A stretch of 64,000 bases of DNA from Phenylobacterium zucineum HLK1 (GCF_000017265.1 NC_011144.1:1714001-1778000); one strand, 5' to 3'. Shown: positions 41,867-51,188, counted from the stretch's first letter. Numbers and translations: made by a program. The notes: generated by a model not told the origin, from the letters alone.

Positions 41867-43369
41867 TTGACCCGCGGAAACGTGAGCCCCGCAGATGAGG
41901 CCGCCATCGAACCGGCGGAAGACGGCCGACAGGCGTTGCACGACCTGTTCGATCGGCTGCGCGCGCATGTCCGCCGGACCGGGGCCGACGCCATCCCGCA
42001 AGGTCCTGAAGAGCGGCGGCGGGCCGCCCGCGATCTGCGATCGCTCTCGGCGGAGCTGAAAGGGTGGGAGCGGGCGCTGGAGACTCGGCTCGATCGCGCC
42101 GACGATGGCTGGTCCCTGGCGCTGGCGTCCCTCCAGCGGGATGTCGCGGCCGGAGTGCGGCGGCTGGAAAGCGAGATCGCGCAGTCCGAGGCCCAACTCG
42201 ACGCTGTGCTCGCCGGGTTCCAGGGGCGTGTCGGGCGCTGGGAGGCTGCGTCCGCCGACGGGGAGCGCCGGTTCGCGGAGACGGCGGCTCGGGACCTGGA
42301 ACGCGCGGAAGGGCGGCGGGCGCGGCAATTCGCAGAGTTCGTCCGGGCCGTGGACCAGACCCCCGTCGTGGACCTTGGAGAACGCCCGCGCAGCGTTCCG
42401 GAGGGCGAGGCGGCCCGCGGCCCGCGGCGGCGCTCCCGGTCGGCGGCGCTGCTGCTGTCGGCCGGAGTGGCGTGTGTCGGCCTCTCCACGCTCGCGATCG
42501 TCCTGGAACCCCCGATGTCCCTCCCTGTGGAGGCGCTGCGCGGCGCCGATGTACTGGGCGATCTGGTGCTGCGAGGACCGATCCTGATCGCCCCGCCCAT
42601 CGAAGTTGCAGAGGCCGCTCTCCCGGCTCCGCCCCGCTCGGCGGAGCCGTCGGCCGAGGCGCCGGCGGGTCTGGCGGGCGCGATCGCCGACGTAGAGGCG
42701 GGGCGCCGCGGCGGGCTTGAGCAGGTTCGCCGCCTGGCCGAGGCGGGCCAGCCTCGCGCCCAGATGTACTTGGCCAAGCTGTACGAGACAGGGCGCGGGG
42801 GCCTGGAGGCCAACTCGGCCGAGGCCCGCCGCTGGACCGCGCGAGCGGCCGAGCGGGGCGACCCGATCGCCCAGCACAACTTGGCGCTCTATCTCCTCGA
42901 GGGGCGCGGCGGTCCCCGGGACGAGGCCATGGCCGCCAGACTGTTCCGTCGCGCGGCGGTGGCCGGCGTGGGGGATTCCCAAGTCAACCTCGGCCTGCTC
43001 TACGAGACCGGAGCCGGCGTCGATCGGAACCTCGTCGAGGCCTATAAGTGGTTTCAGATCGCCGCCCAGAACGGCGACCTTAGAGCCCGAGCCCGCGCCG
43101 TCGCCCTGGAGGAGCGGCTCTCCCGGCGCGAACTCGCCGCGGCCGACCGGGTGGTGGGCCGCTTCGCCGCCGGTGGGGAGCCGCCGCGGGAGACCGTTCT
43201 GGTTCCGGGCGCGGCGACCGTGGCCGAGTCCCAGCAGAAGCTCGCGCGCCTGGGATTCTATATCGGCCCGACGGATGGTCGGGAGACCGAGTCCTATCGC
43301 GAGGCCGTGGAGGCCTACCGGCGCAGCCAGGCCCCGGAGATCGCCAGGGTTTCGGTTGCGGGTCCCTAG
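41867..43369 (+). CDS. PodJ-like coiled-coil, transmembrane and Sel1-repeat protein
   Basis: This 500-residue protein has a helical, coiled-coil N-terminal part (residues 10-165), a single transmembrane helix at about 193-213, a Pro/Ala linker, Sel1-type TPR repeats at about 270-400 (ARAQMYLAKLYETGRGG; AQHNLALYLLEGRGGPRDEA) and a peptidoglycan-binding-like C-terminal region (AESQQKLARLGFYIGPTDGRETESYREAV). The same order occurs in PodJ, the Caulobacter polar localization factor, but this protein is much shorter at the N-terminus. It starts with TTG and overlaps the convergent dehydrogenase by four bases. Confidence 0.75.
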   Translation: MTRGNVSPADEAAIEPAEDGRQALHDLFDRLRAHVRRTGADAIPQGPEERRRAARDLRSLSAELKGWERALETRLDRADDGWSLALASLQRDVAAGVRRLESEIAQSEAQLDAVLAGFQGRVGRWEAASADGERRFAETAARDLERAEGRRARQFAEFVRAVDQTPVVDLGERPRSVPEGEAARGPRRRSRSAALLLSAGVACVGLSTLAIVLEPPMSLPVEALRGADVLGDLVLRGPILIAPPIEVAEAALPAPPRSAEPSAEAPAGLAGAIADVEAGRRGGLEQVRRLAEAGQPRAQMYLAKLYETGRGGLEANSAEARRWTARAAERGDPIAQHNLALYLLEGRGGPRDEAMAARLFRRAAVAGVGDSQVNLGLLYETGAGVDRNLVEAYKWFQIAAQNGDLRARARAVALEERLSRRELAAADRVVGRFAAGGEPPRETVLVPGAATVAESQQKLARLGFYIGPTDGRETESYREAVEAYRRSQAPEIARVSVAGP

Positions 43370-44439
43370 GGCTCGACCAGAATCTTCACGTGGGCCTCGG
43401 GATCGCCGAGCGCCTCGAACGCGCCGGCGACGCCGTCCAGCCCCACCTTGCCGGTGACCAGGTGCGAGACGTCGATGACCCCCTCGGCAAGGTTCCGCAG
43501 GGTGTCGGCGAACTCCTGCGGCGTGTAGCCCAGCACGAACGTCAGCTCGATCTCCTTGGTGACCGCGATCGAGGGCTCGATGCGGTCGGTCTCCATGCAG
43601 ACGCCGGCGACGACGATCTGCGCGCCGGCCGGTGCGGCCTCGATGAGCGCCTGCAGGACGCCGGGCGCGCCGACGCACTCGAAGACCACCGGCCGGGCGA
43701 AGCTGCCGCCCATCATCTGGACCATGCTCTGCGCCGCCCGCGACGTGGGAACGCCCAGGGCCTCCCAGCGGGCGTGCGGAGATTCCACGGCCGGATCGAC
43801 CACGATGTCCGCGCCCAGCCGCTCGGCGGCGGCGCGGCGCCGGGGCGAGTAGTCGGCGGCGATCACCGGGCCGTGGCCGGCGGCCTTCAGCGCGCCGATG
43901 ACCGCCAGTCCCACCGGGCCGCAGCCTACGACCAGCGAGGCCGAGCCGGGCTCCAGGCGCGCCTTGGCCACGGCGTGGGCTCCGACGGCGAACGGCTCGG
44001 TCATCGCGGCCTGGTCGGTGGGCAGGCCGTTGGGCACTTCCAGCAGCATCGCCTCGGTGAGCACCATGCGCTCGGCGAAGCCGCCGGGCAGGCGGTTGGA
44101 GAAGCCCAGCAGCTCGACGCCGCTGGGCGTCATGACGGCCGGCATGCTGACGACCCGAGCGCCGGCCTTGAGGGTCTTCGCCGCCCCCGGCCCGTGATCG
44201 AGGATCTCGGCGCAGAACTCGTGGCCGAAGACGGTGTCCGCGCGCGGATCGAAGCCGTTGTCCGGCGAACCTGCCCGCCGCGACAGGTCGATCATGTGCT
44301 CCATGTGGTGCAGGGCGTGCAGGTCCGAGCCGCAGATCCCGCAGGCGAGCGTCCTCACGAGCACCTGCCCCTCTGCGGGCGTCAGGTCCTCGATCTCGTC
44401 GCAGACGAGTTGCCTGTTGCGCCGGATGACGGCCCTCAT
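43366..44439 (-). CDS. zinc-type medium-chain alcohol dehydrogenase
   Basis: This 357-residue protein is a zinc-dependent MDR-family dehydrogenase. The catalytic zinc ligands are seen in LACGICGSDLHALHH (Cys) and FGHEFCAE (His, Glu), and the cofactor motif VGCGPVGLAVIGALKA is intact. The usual structural-zinc cysteine cluster is replaced by HHMEHMIDLSRRAG. The substrate is not known. The gene is convergent with the PodJ-like gene, overlapping it by four bases, and divergent from fabD. Confidence 0.88.
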   Translation of the reverse strand: MRAVIRRNRQLVCDEIEDLTPAEGQVLVRTLACGICGSDLHALHHMEHMIDLSRRAGSPDNGFDPRADTVFGHEFCAEILDHGPGAAKTLKAGARVVSMPAVMTPSGVELLGFSNRLPGGFAERMVLTEAMLLEVPNGLPTDQAAMTEPFAVGAHAVAKARLEPGSASLVVGCGPVGLAVIGALKAAGHGPVIAADYSPRRRAAAERLGADIVVDPAVESPHARWEALGVPTSRAAQSMVQMMGGSFARPVVFECVGAPGVLQALIEAAPAGAQIVVAGVCMETDRIEPSIAVTKEIELTFVLGYTPQEFADTLRNLAEGVIDVSHLVTGKVGLDGVAGAFEALGDPEAHVKILVEP

Positions 44440-44551
44440 GCGTTCCCCTCCAAAGGCGGCTCTTGGCGGCCGCGACGTCCTCTGCTTGTCCAGCCTAGCC
44501 TAATCCCCTAACCCTCGCGCCTCGGAATCAAGCAATCAGCGGAGCCCCCGC

Positions 44552-45496
44552 ATGAGCCTCGCCTTCATCTTCCCCGGCCAGGGCAGCCAGGCCGTCGGCA
44601 TGGGCGCCGACCTCGCCGACGCCTTCGGCGCCGCCCGCGAGGTCTTCCAGGAGGTGGACGAGGCCCTGGGCCAGAAGCTCTTCGCCTTGATGCGAGAGGG
44701 CCCCGAGGACCAGCTCACCCTGACCGAGAACGCCCAGCCGGCGCTGATGGCCGTCAGCGTGGCGGTGATGCGGGTGCTGGAGCGGGAGTTCGGCGTCGGC
44801 GTCGAGAGGGCCGCCTTCGTCGCCGGCCACAGCCTGGGCGAATACTCCGCCCTGGCCGCCGCGGGCGCGATCAGCCTGTCCGACACCGCCCGGCTGCTGA
44901 AGCTGCGCGGCCAGGCGATGCAGCGCGCGGTCCCCGTGGGACAGGGCGCCATGGCCTCCCTCATCGGGCCCAAGACGGATCTGGCGCTCGCCGAGGAAGC
45001 CGCCAAGGCCGGTTCCGAAGCCGGCGTTTGCGTGGTCGCCAACGACAACAACCAGGGCAATGTCGTGATCTCCGGCGCCAAGGCCGCGGTCGACCGGGCG
45101 ATCGAGAAGGCCAAGGAACTGGGCGCGCGGGCGATCCCGCTGAACGTCTCGGCGCCCTTCCATTGCCCCCTGATGCAGCCGGCCGCCGACGAGATGGCGC
45201 AGGCGCTCACCGCCGCGACGATCGTCACGCCCAAGGCGCCCGTCGTGGCCAACGTCACCGCGCGGCCCACCAACGACCCCGAGGCCATCCGCCGCCTGCT
45301 CGTGGAACAGGTGACCGGTCGCGTGCGCTGGCGCGAGAGCGTCCAGTGGATGGCTGGCGAGGGCGGCGTGACCCGCTTCGCCGAGGCCGGGGCGGGGAAG
45401 GTGCTCTCCGGCATGGTCAAGCGGATCGCGCCCGACGCCGAGGCCGTTCCCCTGAACGCCCCCGCCGACCTCGAAGCCTTCGCCAAAACCTTCTAG
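44552..45496 (+). CDS. fabD: malonyl-CoA:ACP transacylase
   Basis: This 314-residue enzyme moves malonyl groups from CoA to acyl carrier protein to feed fatty acid synthesis. The active-site serine is Ser94 in GHSLGEYSA, and the FIFPGQGSQ start and VSAPFHCPLM-type region (with the catalytic His) are present. It is first in the fabD-fabG-acpP-fabF cluster, on the plus strand, with eleven bases to fabG. Nothing unusual is seen. Confidence 0.97.
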   Translation: MSLAFIFPGQGSQAVGMGADLADAFGAAREVFQEVDEALGQKLFALMREGPEDQLTLTENAQPALMAVSVAVMRVLEREFGVGVERAAFVAGHSLGEYSALAAAGAISLSDTARLLKLRGQAMQRAVPVGQGAMASLIGPKTDLALAEEAAKAGSEAGVCVVANDNNQGNVVISGAKAAVDRAIEKAKELGARAIPLNVSAPFHCPLMQPAADEMAQALTAATIVTPKAPVVANVTARPTNDPEAIRRLLVEQVTGRVRWRESVQWMAGEGGVTRFAEAGAGKVLSGMVKRIAPDAEAVPLNAPADLEAFAKTF

Positions 45497-45507
45497 GAAG
45501 CCACCAG

Positions 45508-46248
45508 ATGTTCGACCTCACCGGCAAGACCGCCCTCGTCACCGGCGCCACGGGCGGCATCGGCGCAGAGATCGCCAGGGCCTTCCACGCCCAGGGCGCG
45601 CATGTCGTGCTCTCCGGCACCCGCGAGTCCGTCCTGCAGGACCTTGCCTCCCAGCTCGGCGAGCGGACCAGCGCCGTCGCCGCCAACCTCTCCGACGCAG
45701 CCGCCGTGGACGGCCTGATCGAGGCCGCCGAGGCCGCCGCGGGCGCGCCGATCGACATCCTGGTGGCCAACGCGGGGATCACCCGCGACGGCCTGCTCCT
45801 GCGGATGAAGGACGAGGACTGGGAGGCGGTCCTGAAGGTCAACCTCGATAGCTACTTCCGGCTCAGCCGCGCCGCGGTGAAGGGCATGATGCGCCGCCGC
45901 TCGGGCCGCATCATCGGCATCACCTCGGTCGTGGGCGTGACCGGCAATCCCGGCCAGGCGAACTATGCGGCCTCGAAGGCCGGCATGATCGGCTTCTCCA
46001 AGGCGCTGGCGCAGGAAGTGGCCACCCGGGGAATCACCGTGAACTGCGTTGCGCCGGGCTTCATCGAGAGTCCCATGACCGACGCCCTGACCGAGGCGCA
46101 GAAGGCGCAGATCCTGTCGACCATCCCCGCCGGCCGGCTGGGCGGCGGCGGCGACATCGGCGCCGCCTGCGTCTATCTCGCCAGCGACGAGGCCGGATAC
46201 GTCACCGGCCAGACCCTGCACGTGAACGGCGGGATGGCGATGATCTGA
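45508..46248 (+). CDS. fabG: 3-oxoacyl-ACP reductase
   Basis: This 246-residue SDR enzyme reduces beta-ketoacyl-ACP with NADPH. The cofactor motif TGATGGIG is at residues 12-19, NAG follows in LVANAGITRDG, the catalytic Ser is in ITSVVGVTGN and Tyr/Lys in YAASK. ATG at 45508 was chosen because the frame extends upstream through fabD. Position between fabD and acpP supports the assignment over other SDRs. Confidence 0.97.
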   Translation: MFDLTGKTALVTGATGGIGAEIARAFHAQGAHVVLSGTRESVLQDLASQLGERTSAVAANLSDAAAVDGLIEAAEAAAGAPIDILVANAGITRDGLLLRMKDEDWEAVLKVNLDSYFRLSRAAVKGMMRRRSGRIIGITSVVGVTGNPGQANYAASKAGMIGFSKALAQEVATRGITVNCVAPGFIESPMTDALTEAQKAQILSTIPAGRLGGGGDIGAACVYLASDEAGYVTGQTLHVNGGMAMI

Positions 46249-46372
46249 GGCTCGCCAAGGTCCGGAGGAACATGCTACGGGCCGGCCCGAACCACATCAC
46301 CAAAGCGGCGGTTGACTTCCCGTTCGCCGTCGCCGATGCAAGCACCTGACTAAGCCCTGAGGGACCTACCTA

Positions 46373-46612
46373 ATGTCCGACGTCCTTGAACGCGTCCGTA
46401 AGATCGTCATCGAACACCTCGACGCCGATCCCGAGAAGGTCACCGAGAAGGCCAGCTTCATCGACGACCTGGGCGCCGACAGCCTCGACAACGTCGAGCT
46501 GGTGATGGCCTTCGAAGAAGAGTTCGACATCGAAATCCCGGACGACGCGGCGGAGCACATCCAGACCGTCGGCGACGCCGTCAAGTTCATCCAGGAGCGG
46601 CTCGGCGCCTAA
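46373..46612 (+). CDS. acpP: acyl carrier protein
   Basis: This 79-residue acidic protein is the acyl carrier protein of type II fatty acid synthesis. The phosphopantetheine attachment site is Ser37 in [10 protein letters not shown]. Length and net negative charge match the family. It follows fabG after 124 bases, which hold a possible TTGACT element at 46312, and precedes a strong terminator and fabF. Confidence 0.98.
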   Translation: MSDVLERVRKIVIEHLDADPEKVTEKASFIDDLGADSLDNVELVMAFEEEFDIEIPDDAAEHIQTVGDAVKFIQERLGA

Positions 46613-46637
46613 GGCGTTCGAATCGCTAGAGAATTCG

Positions 46638-46678
46638 ACCGCCGCGGCTTCCCTTAGACCGGAGACCGCGGCGGTTTT
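46638..46678 (+). terminator. rho-independent terminator after acpP
   Basis: A perfect 9-bp stem CCGCCGCGG (46639-46647) / CCGCGGCGG (46666-46674) with an 18-base loop is followed by TTTTCGTTT. It lies 26 bases after the acpP stop and only about 20 bases before the fabF start, which should make acpP transcripts mostly monocistronic. It was found by reading the sequence. Confidence 0.8.
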
Positions 46679-46694
46679 CGTTTGAGGATCGCCC

Positions 46695-47975
46695 ATGCGT
46701 CGAGTCGTCGTCACCGGCATCGGCCTCCTGACCCCCCTGGGCCAGGGCACCGAGCACACCTGGAAGCGCATCCTGGCCGGCGAATCCGGCGCGGCCCGGA
46801 TCACGGCCTTCGACCCCGCCGACTACGCCTGCCAGGTCGCCTGCGAGGTGCCGAGGGTCGACGGACGGGGCGGCGGCGGGCCCGACGTGCCCGGCAGCTT
46901 CGACCCCGACGCCACCATGTCGGCCAAGGACCGGCGGCGGGTGGACGACTTCATCCTCTACGCCGTCGCCGCCGCCGACGAGGCGGTGAAGGACGCCGGC
47001 TGGACGCCCGAGGACGAGGAGAGCCGCGAGCGCACCGGGGTGATGATCGGCTCGGGCATCGGGGGCCTTGGCACCATCGCCGAGACCGCCATCGAGCTGC
47101 ACGAGAAGGGCCCGCGCCGGGTCAGCCCCTTCTTCATCCCCTCGGCCCTGATCAACCTGGCCAGCGGCCAGGTCTCGATCAAGTACGGCTTCAAGGGCCC
47201 GAACCACGCCGTCGTCACCGCCTGCGCCACCGGCGCCCACGCGATCGGCGACGCGGCCCGGCTGATCAAGTACGGTGACGCCGACGTGATGGTCTGCGGC
47301 GGGGCCGAGGCCAGCGTGGTGCCGGTGGGCATCGCCGGCTTCATCGCCTGCCGCGCCATGGCGACGGCGTTCAACGACACGCCCGAGAAGGCCAGCCGTC
47401 CCTACGACAAGGACCGCGACGGCTTCGTCATGGGCGAGGGCGCGGCCGTCCTGGTGCTGGAGGAGCTGGAGCACGCCAAGGCGCGCGGGGCCAAGATCTA
47501 CGCCGAGGTCGCCGGCTACGGCCTCTCGGGCGACGCCTACCACATCACCGCCCCGGTCGAGGACGGCGACGGCGGCTTCCGGGCCATGAAGGCGGCCCTG
47601 AAGGACGCAGGGATGCAGCCGGCCGACGTGGACTACGTCAACGCCCACGGCACCTCGACCATGGCCGACGGCATCGAGCTGGGCGCCGTCGAGCGCCTGC
47701 TGGGCAATTCGGCCCCGGGCAAGGCGATGAGCTCGACCAAGTCGATGACCGGCCACCTGCTGGGCGCCGCCGGCGCCCTGGAGGCCGCGTTCTCGATCCT
47801 GGCCATCCGCGACCAGATCGCCCCGCCGACCATCAACCTCGACAACCCCGACGTCGAGACCAAGCTGGACCTCGTGCCGCACAAGGCCAAGCCGATGAAG
47901 ATCGACGTGGCCATGTCGAACAGCTTCGGCTTCGGCGGCACGAACGCCTGCGTGATCTTCAAGAAGCCCGCGTGA
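46695..47975 (+). CDS. fabF: 3-oxoacyl-ACP synthase II
   Basis: This 426-residue condensing enzyme elongates acyl-ACP with malonyl-ACP. The catalytic Cys177 is in [14 protein letters not shown]; the two His residues are in [11 protein letters not shown] and [12 protein letters not shown], and the Gly-rich [10 protein letters not shown] ending is intact. The start codon ATG is just 20 bases after a terminator of acpP, so fabF may depend on readthrough or on a promoter in the terminator region. It overlaps mltG by four bases. Confidence 0.97.
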   Translation: MRRVVVTGIGLLTPLGQGTEHTWKRILAGESGAARITAFDPADYACQVACEVPRVDGRGGGGPDVPGSFDPDATMSAKDRRRVDDFILYAVAAADEAVKDAGWTPEDEESRERTGVMIGSGIGGLGTIAETAIELHEKGPRRVSPFFIPSALINLASGQVSIKYGFKGPNHAVVTACATGAHAIGDAARLIKYGDADVMVCGGAEASVVPVGIAGFIACRAMATAFNDTPEKASRPYDKDRDGFVMGEGAAVLVLEELEHAKARGAKIYAEVAGYGLSGDAYHITAPVEDGDGGFRAMKAALKDAGMQPADVDYVNAHGTSTMADGIELGAVERLLGNSAPGKAMSSTKSMTGHLLGAAGALEAAFSILAIRDQIAPPTINLDNPDVETKLDLVPHKAKPMKIDVAMSNSFGFGGTNACVIFKKPA

Positions 47976-48988
47976 GCCGCAAGGCCCGCCCCCGCAGCGC
48001 GCGCAAGGGAGGCCTCGTCCTCCTGGCCCTGGGCGCGCTCGCGGCCCTGATCGCCGTCGCGGCCGTCTGGAGCTACGCCGGCCCCGGCCCGGCGGCGAAG
48101 TCGGGCGAGACGACGGTCGTCGTCCTGGAGCGCGGCTCGGGCCTGACCCGCATCGCGGGCGCCCTGGAGGACGCGGGCGCCATCGGCTCGGCGGGCCTGT
48201 TCGTCCTGGCCGCCCGCCTGACCGGCGCGGCGGGCGAGCTGAAGGCCGGCGAGTACGAGTTCCCCTCCCGCGCGCCGATGGCCCGGGTGCTGGCCGACAT
48301 CCGCGCCGGCAAGGTGGTGCGCCACTTCATCACCATCCCCGAGGGCTGGACCAGCGAGATGGCCGCCGAGGCGGTGAACCGCCAGCCGGTGCTGACCGGG
48401 ACCGCGCCCGTGGCCCCCGAGGGCGCGCTGCTGCCCGACACCTATCAGGTGCAGCGGGGCGACGACCGGGCCGAGGTGATCGCCCGCATGCGCAAGGCGC
48501 ACGACGACCTGATGGCCGAGCTGTGGCCCAAGCGCCAGCCGGGCCTGCCGTTCGACACGCCCGAGGAGGCGGTCGTCCTGGCCTCCATCGTCGAGAAGGA
48601 GACCGGGATCGCGTCCGAGCGGCCGCGGGTGGCGGCGGTGTTCGTCAACCGCCTGCGCCAGGGGATGCGGCTGGAGAGCGACCCCACCATCATCTACGGC
48701 GTCAGCAAGGGCCGGGCCCTGGGGCGGGGGATCCGCGCCTCGGAACTGGCGGCCCAGACGCCCTGGAACACCTACCGGATCGACGGCCTGCCGCCGACGC
48801 CGATCGCCAACCCGGGCCGGGCCTCGCTGGAGGCGGTGCTGAACCCGCCCAGGACCGACGAGCTGTTCTTCGTCGCCGACGGGACGGGCGGCCACGTGTT
48901 CGCGACGACCTACGCCGACCACCAGCGCAACGTCGCCCGCTGGCGCCAGGTGGAGCGCGAGCGCGCGGCGGCCGCGGCGGCGCCGTAG
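47972..48988 (+). CDS. mltG: endolytic transglycosylase MltG
   Basis: This 338-residue membrane-anchored enzyme cleaves nascent peptidoglycan strands near the membrane. It has one N-terminal transmembrane helix (LVLLALGALAALIAVAAVWSY) and the YceG-like domain with LLPDTYQVQRGDDRAEVIARM and the catalytic Glu in SIVEKETGIASERP. The start is GTG overlapping fabF by four bases. The fabF-mltG pairing is common. Confidence 0.95.
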   Translation: MSRKARPRSARKGGLVLLALGALAALIAVAAVWSYAGPGPAAKSGETTVVVLERGSGLTRIAGALEDAGAIGSAGLFVLAARLTGAAGELKAGEYEFPSRAPMARVLADIRAGKVVRHFITIPEGWTSEMAAEAVNRQPVLTGTAPVAPEGALLPDTYQVQRGDDRAEVIARMRKAHDDLMAELWPKRQPGLPFDTPEEAVVLASIVEKETGIASERPRVAAVFVNRLRQGMRLESDPTIIYGVSKGRALGRGIRASELAAQTPWNTYRIDGLPPTPIANPGRASLEAVLNPPRTDELFFVADGTGGHVFATTYADHQRNVARWRQVERERAAAAAAP

Positions 48989-49056
48989 AGAGAGCGCTGA
49001 AGGCAATGAACGGGGCCGATGGGAGACGCCGCGGGAGCGGCGGATCAGCCCTTTGA

Positions 49057-49260
49057 CACGAAGACCACCAAGGACACGAAGGTCACGAAGGGGCCGAGCC
49101 TCGCTTTGTGATCTTCGTGGTCTTCGTGCTCATTGTGCTGGAAGACGGCTTCGCCGTGGGGGACGAGCCCGGGGGTGACGGTCGAAGGCCGAGCTTGTAG
49201 GGCCGGGCGCGGCGATGATGGGTCCGGGTCTTCGCCTGCGGCGAAACCGGGATGACGATC
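49057..49260. repeat. imperfect inverted repeats and a REP-like hairpin between mltG and yicC
   Basis: Two 24-bp arms (49057-49080 and 49105-49128) built on CACGAAGACCAC match with four mismatches. Downstream, an imperfect hairpin with CCGGGTCTTCGCC / GGCGAAACCGGG ends in a GGGATGAC sequence around 49213-49256. The same GGGATGAC-ended hairpin recurs between yicC and gmk. Nothing else is seen in this 284-bp gap. Confidence 0.6.
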
Positions 49261-49272
49261 TGAGGAGTTCTT

Positions 49273-50154
49273 ATGGCCATCAGCGGGATGACGGGGTTCG
49301 GGCGGGCCGAGGGGGCGCTGGGGGCGTGGTCCTGGGCGGCCGAGGCGCGCAGCGTGAACGGCCGGAACCTGGAGGTGCGGTTCCGCGGGCCGCCGGGGTT
49401 CGAGGGCCTGGAGCGGGCCGCCCGCGAGGGCGCGCAGGGCCGCTTCCAGCGCGGCCAGGTGACGGTGGGGCTGCAGGCGAGGCGCGCCGAGGGCGCCGGC
49501 TCGGCCCGCATCAACCTGGAGCAGCTCGAGCGCTACCTGGCGGCCGTGGAGCCCTATGTGGAGGACGGCCGCGCGAAGAAGCCGCGGATCGACGGCCTGC
49601 TCGCCCTGCGCGGGGTGGTGGAGGCCGAGGACGCGGCGCTGGACCCCGAGGCGCTGGCCGAGCTGGAGGCCGCCATGGCCGCCTCGATCGCCGCCGCCCT
49701 CGACGGCCTGCTGGCGGCGCGGCGCGAGGAGGGCGGGGCCCTGCTGGGCCTGCTGACCGGCTTCCTCGAGCGCATCGCGGCGCTGACCGCCCAGGCGCGG
49801 GAGACCGCCGCCGGCCAGCCGGCCGCCATCAAGGAGCGGTTCGAGGCGCGGCTGAAGGAGCTGGCGGGCGCGGCGGCCACCGAGGAGCGGATCGTCCAGG
49901 AGGCCGCCGCCATGGCGGTGAAGGCCGACGTGCGCGAGGAGCTGGACCGGCTGTCCGGCCACGTCGACGCCGCCCGCGCGCTGCTGGCCGCCGACGGCGG
50001 CGTGGGCCGGCGGCTGGACTTCCTGACCCAGGAGTTCATGCGCGAGGCCAACACCCTGTGCTCGAAGTCGGCGCTCTCGGCCCTGACCGCGGTGGGCCTG
50101 GAGCTGAAGGCGACCATCGAGCAGTTCCGCGAGCAGGTGCAGAACGTGGAGTAG
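49273..50154 (+). CDS. yicC: YicC/YloC-family endoribonuclease
   Basis: This 293-residue protein shows the YicC pattern: MAISGMTGFGRAEG at the start, RSVNGRNLEVRFRGP, and RLDFLTQEFMREANTLCSKS near the end, which is the most conserved part. Members of the family cleave some small RNAs; the role in this organism is unknown. The gene lies between mltG and gmk, the usual yicC-gmk order, though here the gap to gmk contains repeats. Confidence 0.94.
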   Translation: MAISGMTGFGRAEGALGAWSWAAEARSVNGRNLEVRFRGPPGFEGLERAAREGAQGRFQRGQVTVGLQARRAEGAGSARINLEQLERYLAAVEPYVEDGRAKKPRIDGLLALRGVVEAEDAALDPEALAELEAAMAASIAAALDGLLAARREEGGALLGLLTGFLERIAALTAQARETAAGQPAAIKERFEARLKELAGAAATEERIVQEAAAMAVKADVREELDRLSGHVDAARALLAADGGVGRRLDFLTQEFMREANTLCSKSALSALTAVGLELKATIEQFREQVQNVE

Positions 50155-50185
50155 GGGGCGGGCGCCCTGCCGCTTCGAGAGAGGT

Positions 50186-50480
50186 CCACGAACCACACGA
50201 ACCACACGAACGGCCAGGCTCGGCCCTTCCTCCCGATTGTCATCCCGGAAGGCGCGGAGCGCCTGTCCGGGACCCATGCCGGACGTAGCGAGGTCGGGGG
50301 AAGGCCGGGGGGAGGCCGGGGGGAGGCGGGGGGCGGTCGGGCTGACCGCCGGCGCGGCGACGATGGGTCCCGGTCTTCGCCTGACAGCGAAACCGGGATG
50401 ACGAGCGGGGGGGCGTCTTTCCATCGGGGCGCGGGGTGTGCCAGAGAGGCGCGCGTTCGTGTGGTTCGTGTGGTGCGTGG
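50186..50480. repeat. nested inverted repeats between yicC and gmk
   Basis: Outer arms CCACGAACCACACGAACC-type at 50186-50212 and their inverted copy at 50454-50480 match at 26 of 27 positions. Inside them, GTCATCCCGG at 50239-50248 and its inverse CCGGGATGAC at 50393-50402 bound hairpins with ACCCA/TGGGT ends. The 368-bp gap holds no gene; it looks like a REPIN-type element inserted within another dyad. GC-rich G runs lie in the middle. Confidence 0.65.
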
Positions 50481-50522
50481 ACGACGTCCGCGCCGCGCGT
50501 GCGATTGGAGGATGGACCACTG

Positions 50523-51188
50523 GTGAGCCCGCATGACGAACACGCCCGGCCCTGGGAGACCGTCCGCCGCGGCCTGCTGCTGCTGATCTCGAGCCCCGCG
50601 GGGGCGGGCAAGACCTCGCTGTCGCGCCGGCTCGTGGCGGACCACTCGGACCTGACGCTGTCGATCTCGGCGACCACCCGCGATCCGCGGCCGGGCGAGG
50701 AGGAAGGGCGGGAGTACTTCTTCAAGACCCGCGCCGAGTTCGAGGCGATGATCGAGGCGGGCGAGTTCCTGGAGTGGGCGACCGTCAACGGCAACTACTA
50801 CGGCACCCCGAAAACGCCCGTGATCGAGGCGCTGGAAGGCGGCCACGACGTGCTGTTCGACATCGACTGGCAGGGCGCGCGGCAGATCGCCGAGAAGCAG
50901 CCCGACGACAGCGTGCGGGTGTTCATCCTGCCGCCGGTGTGGAGCGACCTGGAGCGGCGCCTGCGGGCCCGGGCCCAGGACAGCGAGGAGATCATCGACG
51001 CCCGGCTGCGGCTGGGGCGCGAGGAGATCGCCCACTGGACCGAGTACGACTACGTCATCGTCAACAAGAACTTCGACCGCGCCTACGCCGACCTCGGCCA
51101 CATCTACCGCGCCGAACGGATGAAGCCCGGCCGCAACCCGTGGCTGCCCGAGTTCGTCGACGGGCTGCTGGAGGACGCGGCGGGGTAG
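50523..51188 (+). CDS. gmk: guanylate kinase
   Basis: This 221-residue enzyme phosphorylates GMP to GDP. The P-loop SSPAGAGKTSLSRRL is near residue 20, with SISATTRDPRPGE and DVLFDIDWQGARQI (Walker B-like) downstream. GTG at 50523 was chosen, with GGAGG 11 bases upstream, since the frame is open further upstream but not conserved there. It follows yicC as in many alphaproteobacteria, but a repeat-filled gap separates them. Confidence 0.95.
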   Translation: MSPHDEHARPWETVRRGLLLLISSPAGAGKTSLSRRLVADHSDLTLSISATTRDPRPGEEEGREYFFKTRAEFEAMIEAGEFLEWATVNGNYYGTPKTPVIEALEGGHDVLFDIDWQGARQIAEKQPDDSVRVFILPPVWSDLERRLRARAQDSEEIIDARLRLGREEIAHWTEYDYVIVNKNFDRAYADLGHIYRAERMKPGRNPWLPEFVDGLLEDAAG

